A stretch of 10,896 nt of DNA from Pseudomonadota bacterium (GTDB taxonomy: Bacteria > Pseudomonadota > Alphaproteobacteria > Rhizobiales > Devosiaceae): positions 1 to 10,896 of the forward strand of contig JAEYTN010000244.1 of the NCBI GenBank assembly GCA_023433985.1, in the 5' to 3' direction. Below are positions 7,617 through 10,896 of the stretch, piece by piece. Both the position numbers and the translations under genes were made by a program. The notes under the pieces were generated by a model. The model saw only the letters and a program-made list of their open reading frames with translations, made no database searches and had not been told where the DNA came from. The first letter of the stretch is position 1. Each line of letters starts with the position of its first letter.

Positions 7617-7846
7617 TTTCGATTGTCGGCCTGATTGTCACGGTCGTCGTCTATAGACTGACGAACGCCGTGACAATCGGATCCGCCAGTGACTTTCGCT
7701 TTGACAATCGGGTGGCCGAAAGCGGCCTAAGTGCTTGCCGCGCTTAGATTGTCGCGCTGACAATCGAAACTGACTTTCGGCGACAATCTGATTGTCGCGG
7801 GGCGCGACAATCGAGCTCCGAAAGTCGCGCCCCGTGACAATCGAAA
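7617..7846. repeat. Iteron block, candidate replication origin or multi-site operator
   Basis: The 7-mer GACAATC occurs ten times in 222 bases. On the plus strand it starts at 7672, 7703, 7759, 7782, 7806 and 7836; inverted (GATTGTC) it starts at 7621, 7633, 7747 and 7790. Three copies extend to GACAATCGAAA. A second motif GACTTTCG occurs at 7691-7698 and 7772-7779 and inverted at 7819-7826. Copies pair into dyads: 7633-7643 with 7668-7678 (11 bp), 7747-7753 with 7759-7765, 7781-7788 with 7790-7797, 7790-7799 with 7803-7812, and 7799-7808 with 7824-7833 (10 bp). The block ends just past the primase-helicase stop codon. In P4-like satellites the origin repeats are bound by the replication protein; that role is inferred here. 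Confidence 0.85.
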
Positions 7847-7854
7847 TCGCGCGT

Positions 7855-9879
7855 TCACCCCTCCGTCCTGACCAGGATTCCGAGCCTCGGGTTGCGCTCG
7901 TCCATCGGCTCCAGCCACACCAGGAGCCCGTCGATCGACGCCCTGGCGTTGCTGCGTCCGTCGGGCACGGCCTGCTCGATCTTGCGCCGCGCCGTCTTGT
8001 CCGAGACGCCGTCCCGCTCGCAGATGATCGCGGCCAGCTCCTTCAGCGGGATGCTGCCGCCGCGCTCGTTCGCCTCCTGGCGAGCCAGCTCCAGGATCGG
8101 GTCCATGCCCTTGGCGAACTCACCCTCCGGAACGTCCATCACGGTGGGGCGCAGCACCAGGGAGTCACCCACCTTCTCCAAGTTGAATCGCATCGGGGAC
8201 TCGCGCTCGGCGTCCTTCTGCTTCTTCACCGCGACCTTGATCGAACGTCCGTCGCTGGCGCGCTCCACCTCCACGGTGGTGTCCATCGCGCCCAGCAGCG
8301 CCGAGCTGCCGCGCATGCCCTTGCCCAGGTCCTTGCCCGAGTGGTGCACCACGACCACCGCGGCGCCAGTGGCGTTGCGCAGGAGCTTCATGCTGGCGAT
8401 GTAGCGGCCCATGTCCTTCGCCGAGTTCTCGTCGGCGCCTGCGGCCGTCTGGTTCAGGGTGTCGATGACGATCAGGCGCAGCGGGCCGAGCTCGTCGGCG
8501 ACGGCCTGGGCGAACGCGCGTGCGCCGCCGTCCTTCTCGGCCGCGAGGTTCAGGTCGTCGCGCATGAGGTGCAGGTCGAACCTGCAGCCCTGCGCGCACC
8601 TGTCCATCTTCCAGGCGCGGAAGCGCTTGCCCAGGCCGGGCGCGCCCTCCGCGGCGATGTACAGGACGCCGCCGCGCTCGACCTGTCTGCCGTGCCAGTC
8701 CACGCCACCCGCGATCGCCATCGACATGTCCACGGCGAGGAACGACTTGCCCGATTCGGGCGCGCCGTAGATGGCGGCAAGGCTTCCCTCGGTCAGCACG
8801 CCGGGCACCAGCCACCTCGGCGGGGGCAGCGACTCCACGTCGTCCAGCGACAGGAAGTTCCAGCGGCTGCGCTCCCCGGTCGGCTCGCCCTGGTCCCACA
8901 CGTCGAAGTCGTCGGCCGCGTCGGGCGGCGCGATGTCGGTCCCGGCCTCGTTGAGCCGCCTGCGCAGCGTCGCGATGGTCACCGCGTCGTCGCGGTCTGC
9001 GTGCAGCGAATCCCAGCGGCGCCCGACGATCCATTCGTGGTCCGCGAACTTCGGGTCGGACGTGCTCCAGTCGATGAACTCCTGCCGCCCCGAGCCGTCG
9101 GTGGCGTGGTGGCAGGCCATCATCAGCTCGCGCCATGCGTCGTGCTCGCGGAAGTCCGTCGGGTCTAGGTGCTCCAGCGATGCGGCCAGCTGCTCGGCGG
9201 TGATCTCCCCGGCGCCCGTGGCGCGCCTTCTCTCCGGCCTGCGCGCCGCCTCGACCAACCTTGCGGGCAGGTCCGGCATGCGGTGCAGCGGGGGCGAGTC
9301 GGATGCCCACCTGTACATGCCGCCGCTCGGGTGCACCGAGCCGGCCGCGACGACTTGGCGGCCCAGCGACTTGAACTCCACGCCCTCGAAGCCGTCCATG
9401 CTGTCCAGCAGCACGGCGCCCGCGGGCTTGCGGAAGTAGAAGTGGTGGCCGGGGTGCTCCAGGTTGCCGGTGAGTACGTGCGGCGCCGACGCAAGCGGCA
9501 GGCCGAAGGCTGCGGCCAGCTCCGCCAGGCTGTCGCGCCCCGGTGGGAAGTTGCGCGGGTCCACGTCCACCACGACCAAGTCGGCGGGCAGGCGCACGCC
9601 CAGGTTCAGGCCGTCGCGCCTCGCGCGCTCCAGCACCTCGCCCTGGTCGTAGCTGCGCTCCTGCCAGCGCCTATCCGCGGGCATCTTGTCGCGGCGGCGC
9701 AAGGGGATCAGGTCGAGTCGGACGCTGCGGTATCCGGACGCGGCCTCAAATGATGGCGTCGCGGCTGCGTGCCCCGCGGCATCATTGATCCCGTGAGTCT
9801 TGGACAGCTCACTCTCCCGGTCGGTTGTACCCCTGCGCCCACGGTCTAGCACGCCGTGGGCGTTTTCTTCTGCGGCCAT
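7855..9879 (-). CDS. Primase-polymerase / RepA-like replicative helicase fusion, 674 residues
   Basis: The N-terminal half is a bifunctional primase-polymerase (AEP) domain (about 50-210): the PLRRRDKMPADRRWQ entry motif, the metal-binding VVVDVDPRN with D105 and D107, and HVLTGNLEHPGHHFYF with catalytic-type histidines H145/H146. Residues 245-310 (WRELMMACHHAT, EWIVGRRWDSL) match a PriCT-type linker. Residues 355-560 are a RepA-like/AAA_25 hexameric helicase: Walker A GAPESGKS 372-379, Walker B RLIVIDT 468-474 with D473, and VVHHSGKDLGKGMRGSSAL 511-528. A C-terminal winged-helix-like part (about 595-655) may bind origin DNA. GGAGGG lies seven bases before the ATG, within the end of the AlpA-like gene, three bases away. 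It probably initiates satellite replication at the iteron block just past its stop. Confidence 0.93.
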   Translation of the reverse strand: MAAEENAHGVLDRGRRGTTDRESELSKTHGINDAAGHAAATPSFEAASGYRSVRLDLIPLRRRDKMPADRRWQERSYDQGEVLERARRDGLNLGVRLPADLVVVDVDPRNFPPGRDSLAELAAAFGLPLASAPHVLTGNLEHPGHHFYFRKPAGAVLLDSMDGFEGVEFKSLGRQVVAAGSVHPSGGMYRWASDSPPLHRMPDLPARLVEAARRPERRRATGAGEITAEQLAASLEHLDPTDFREHDAWRELMMACHHATDGSGRQEFIDWSTSDPKFADHEWIVGRRWDSLHADRDDAVTIATLRRRLNEAGTDIAPPDAADDFDVWDQGEPTGERSRWNFLSLDDVESLPPPRWLVPGVLTEGSLAAIYGAPESGKSFLAVDMSMAIAGGVDWHGRQVERGGVLYIAAEGAPGLGKRFRAWKMDRCAQGCRFDLHLMRDDLNLAAEKDGGARAFAQAVADELGPLRLIVIDTLNQTAAGADENSAKDMGRYIASMKLLRNATGAAVVVVHHSGKDLGKGMRGSSALLGAMDTTVEVERASDGRSIKVAVKKQKDAERESPMRFNLEKVGDSLVLRPTVMDVPEGEFAKGMDPILELARQEANERGGSIPLKELAAIICERDGVSDKTARRKIEQAVPDGRSNARASIDGLLVWLEPMDERNPRLGILVRTEG
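9836..9870 (+). terminator. Terminator-like hairpin antisense to the primase start
   Basis: CGCCCACGG (9836-9844) and CCGTGGGCG (9854-9862) form a 9-bp perfect stem with a 9-base loop, followed on the plus strand by TTTTCTTC. It falls in codons 4-15 of the primase gene, which reads on the other strand. As a plus-strand terminator it would stop antisense transcripts. In the primase mRNA the hairpin could slow early translation. Confidence 0.5.
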
Positions 9880-9882
9880 CGG

Positions 9883-10179
9883 TCAGCCCTCCGCATTGGC
9901 GGTGCGGGCGGCGAGCATCGCCGTCGCGGCGCGCCGGACGCCTTCGCCCATCGGCTGGCCCTTCGCGTAGTCGCGCAGGTCGCCCAGCTTGTAGCGGATC
10001 AGCTTCGGCCCGACTCGGGTGAACGCCGGGCCGCCGCCCTGGCAGCGATACCAGGCCAACGTTCCATACTTCAGGCGCAGGAAGGCCGCCGCCTCCTGGG
10101 CGGTCAGCAGCGAGTCGTCGGGGAGTGCGTGGAGCTCGGCGAGCTCCGCGGGGGAAAACTTCTTCGGTTCGTAGGCCAT
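9883..10179 (-). CDS. AlpA-like helix-turn-helix regulator, 98 residues
   Basis: A small MerR/excisionase-type (HTH_17) DNA-binding protein. Residues 24-73 show LLTAQEAAAFLRLKYGTLAWYR, then GGGPAFTRVGPKLIRYKLGDLRDYAKG, the usual helix-turn-helix plus wing of AlpA-family activators and excisionases in P4-like elements and PICIs. The ATG at 10179 has GGAG eight bases upstream; an in-frame ATG at 10230 would add 17 residues translated from a hairpin region and is less likely. It is followed by the primase gene after three bases, so the two form one operon. It may control the operon or integrase excision through the repeats at 10201-10263. Confidence 0.88.
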   Translation of the reverse strand: MAYEPKKFSPAELAELHALPDDSLLTAQEAAAFLRLKYGTLAWYRCQGGGPAFTRVGPKLIRYKLGDLRDYAKGQPMGEGVRRAATAMLAARTANAEG

Positions 10180-10200
10180 CTTCTGGACTCCGTGCAGACT

Positions 10201-10263
10201 CCCGGCATGGCGAAGTGCCAAGCCGGGCAAAGCGTTCCCCGCGTGGCGACGTGCCGTGCGGGG
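10201..10263. repeat. Two tandem 27-base hairpins of related sequence
   Basis: Hairpin 1 (10201-10227) has CCCGGC/GCCGGG outer and TGGC/GCCA inner stems. Hairpin 2 (10237-10263) has CCCCGC/GCGGGG outer and TGGC/GCCG inner stems (the last pair a wobble). They share TGGCGA then GTGCC in the middle, and start 36 bases apart. At the fourth base the pair is G-C in one and C-G in the other, a compensatory change. GCAAAGC (10227-10233) and GCTTTGC (10271-10277) enclose hairpin 2. They lie 22 bases upstream of the AlpA-like start codon. Confidence 0.75.
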
Positions 10264-10501
10264 ACTGCCTGCTTTGCGTCGCAGAGATGGACCCGTTTGC
10301 TCCCCTCAGTCGGCGGGGCGGGTCTCGGTCTTGTAGGCCACCGAAAGCCTGGCGTCGGCGGCTGGTGGCGCCGACGAATCAAATAATGCCCGAGCTGCTT
10401 GCGCGCCGATACCAACACTTTGTCCGGGTACCCCGGTGAGCCCTGGTCATCCGGTTCGGCCGGACTGAGCACGTGTGCCAACACTGGCGGTCCCATCCCG
10501 G

Positions 10502-10523
10502 TCAGTTGAACTTGTTCGACTGA
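10502..10523. promoter_or_regulatory. 22-base near-perfect palindrome, operator candidate
   Basis: TCAGTTGAAC (10502-10511) and GTTCGACTGA (10514-10523) are inverted copies with one mismatch and a 2-base spacer. This two-fold symmetry is typical of a dimeric repressor site. It lies 116 bases upstream of the 51-residue gene and about 320 bases upstream of the AlpA-like gene. Confidence 0.5.
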
Positions 10524-10535
10524 TGCTGGGGCAAA

Positions 10536-10561
10536 GGCGTGGGGCATTCGTGCCCCACGCC
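10536..10561. terminator. 11-bp hairpin with TTCG loop
   Basis: GGCGTGGGGCA (10536-10546) and TGCCCCACGCC (10551-10561) are perfectly paired around a TTCG tetraloop. There is no T tract on either side (plus: ATCTTC; minus: TTTGCC). It is very stable and looks like the 3' end of a transcript coming from the left, perhaps a small RNA, or an attenuator before the 51-residue gene. Confidence 0.55.
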
Positions 10562-10639
10562 ATCTTCAGCCCGCCCAGTGAAGCAGCGTTTCAGATGTGC
10601 AGATTGACCATTAGCCCATAACTCACGAGGTAATCCGAA

Positions 10640-10795
10640 ATGAGCAAGAACGAGAAGTCCTCCAAAGAGCTGTCCAGCCTGGCTGGCAAGGTTCTCCAGC
10701 AGAAGTCCTCCACCACCGCGGCAAAGAAGCTGGCGGGATCCGTTCTCACGCAGGCGCCCGACCGCAAGCCTGCTGGTGGCGGCAAGAAGAAGTAA
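10640..10795 (+). CDS. Small basic, serine/lysine-rich protein, 51 residues
   Basis: The product starts MSKNEKSSKELSSLAGKVLQ and ends DRKPAGGGKKK. Small proteins of this form (MSKN-K-S, AGKVLQ, then KLAGSVLTQA) recur, uncharacterised, in proteobacterial mobile elements and genomes. The two similar segments SSLAGKVLQ and KKLAGSVLTQ look like an internal repeat of one helix. The ATG at 10640 has an AGG-type ribosome site (cgagg) about nine bases upstream. A GC-rich hairpin follows 13 bases after the stop. No function can be given. Confidence 0.85.
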   Translation: MSKNEKSSKELSSLAGKVLQQKSSTTAAKKLAGSVLTQAPDRKPAGGGKKK

Positions 10796-10808
10796 TGACA
10801 GACCGGAT

Positions 10809-10837
10809 GGATGCGCCCCGGTGCCCGGGGCGCATCC
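10809..10837 (+). terminator. 13-bp hairpin after the 51-residue gene
   Basis: GGATGCGCCCCGG (10809-10821) pairs perfectly with CCGGGGCGCATCC (10825-10837) around a 3-base loop. No T tract follows, so termination is likely but not certain. The last 59 bases (10838-10896) hold nothing I can name. Confidence 0.65.
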
Positions 10838-10896
10838 ACAACTCACCAGGCGGCCCGCATCGAGTCCGGGGGCCGAGCTGCCTGATGCCGAGCAGC

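Larger units (their letters stand above)
10180..10639. other. Structured intergenic region between divergent AlpA-like and 51-residue genes
   Basis: There is no supported gene in 460 bases. It contains at least six inverted repeats: two tandem related hairpins (10201-10263), GACCCG (10290-10295) / CGGGTC (10319-10324) with inner CCCC/GGGG, CGTCGGCG (10353-10360) / CGCCGACG (10369-10376), a 22-base palindrome (10502-10523) and a long hairpin (10536-10561). CCAACACT is repeated at 10412-10419 and 10478-10485. The promoters of both flanking genes must lie here. It may also hold a structured RNA. Confidence 0.6.
1182..10896. mobile_element. Integrated phage satellite (PICI-like), left end and body; right end not in window
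   Basis: The element begins at the split tRNA-Thr. It contains a tyrosine integrase, cargo genes, a TerS-like protein, an iteron-rich origin candidate, a primase-polymerase/RepA-helicase and an AlpA-like regulator. No large terminase, portal, capsid or tail gene is visible. In known satellites (SaPIs, Gram-negative PICIs, P4) the integrase, AlpA, primase and TerS or its equivalent form the core. A second copy of the tRNA 3' segment is not found in the remaining sequence, so the element is at least 9.7 kb. Alternatives are a degraded prophage or a complete small prophage whose structural genes lie to the right; the strand layout and missing TerL favour a satellite. Confidence 0.75.

Noticed and set aside
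7450..7747. Small genes on either strand in the TerS-primase gap
   Set aside because: The frames run through the iterons and hairpins, have low-complexity products and lack ribosome sites.
7617..7846. A CRISPR array
   Set aside because: The repeated unit is only 7-11 bases, in both orientations, with irregular spacing.
7792..9168. Long plus-strand reading frames opposite the primase-helicase
   Set aside because: They are antisense frames kept open by high GC, with no domain or ribosome site; the minus-strand frame has clear primase and Walker motifs.
10412..10485. CCAACACT direct repeat as a transposon or att boundary
   Set aside because: An 8-base repeat 66 bases apart without inverted ends or a transposase is not enough.

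Overview
The window is high-GC proteobacterial DNA. The partial RadA at the left edge and the tRNA-Thr(CGT) remnant beside it look like a gammaproteobacterium of the Xanthomonadaceae/Lysobacteraceae type (Lysobacter, Stenotrophomonas, Xanthomonas). This is judged from remembered protein style, not from a database search.

Layout. Positions 1-1180 are chromosome: the N-terminal 359 residues of RadA on the minus strand, then an intrinsic terminator pointing left. At 1182-1227 lies only the 3' part of a tRNA-Thr gene (anticodon loop to CCA) on the minus strand. From there to the right edge I read one integrated mobile element whose other end, presumably carrying the restored tRNA gene, is outside the window. 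Its genes are a tyrosine integrase (1399-2601, +); a cargo block of an unknown acidic protein (2727-3251, +), a putative DNA-binding protein (3344-3859, -) and a HEPN-motif protein (3968-4909, +); a minus-strand pair of unknown genes (5317-6042 and 5043-5324); a small lysine-tailed protein (6302-6592, +); a terminase-small-subunit-like gene with a coupled 81-residue gene (6857-7375 and 6619-6864, -); a repeat-dense non-coding region with ten copies of GACAATC (7617-7846); a 674-residue primase-polymerase/RepA-helicase fusion (7855-9879, -); and an AlpA-like helix-turn-helix protein (9883-10179, -). A 460-base structured intergenic region and a 51-residue plus-strand gene (10640-10795) complete the window.

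Interpretation. Integrase at a tRNA gene, AlpA-like regulator, primase-helicase, origin-like repeats and a small terminase subunit without a large subunit or capsid genes form the outline of a phage satellite (PICI-like). It would excise with its integrase, replicate with its own primase-helicase at the 7.6-7.85 kb repeats, and use TerS to redirect a helper phage's packaging motor. The cargo block next to the integrase is where such elements commonly carry immunity genes, and the HEPN-motif gene, with visibly lower GC, is the best candidate for a new defence or abortive-infection function. The satellite reading is inference from gene content; the individual domain calls rest on motifs visible in the translations.
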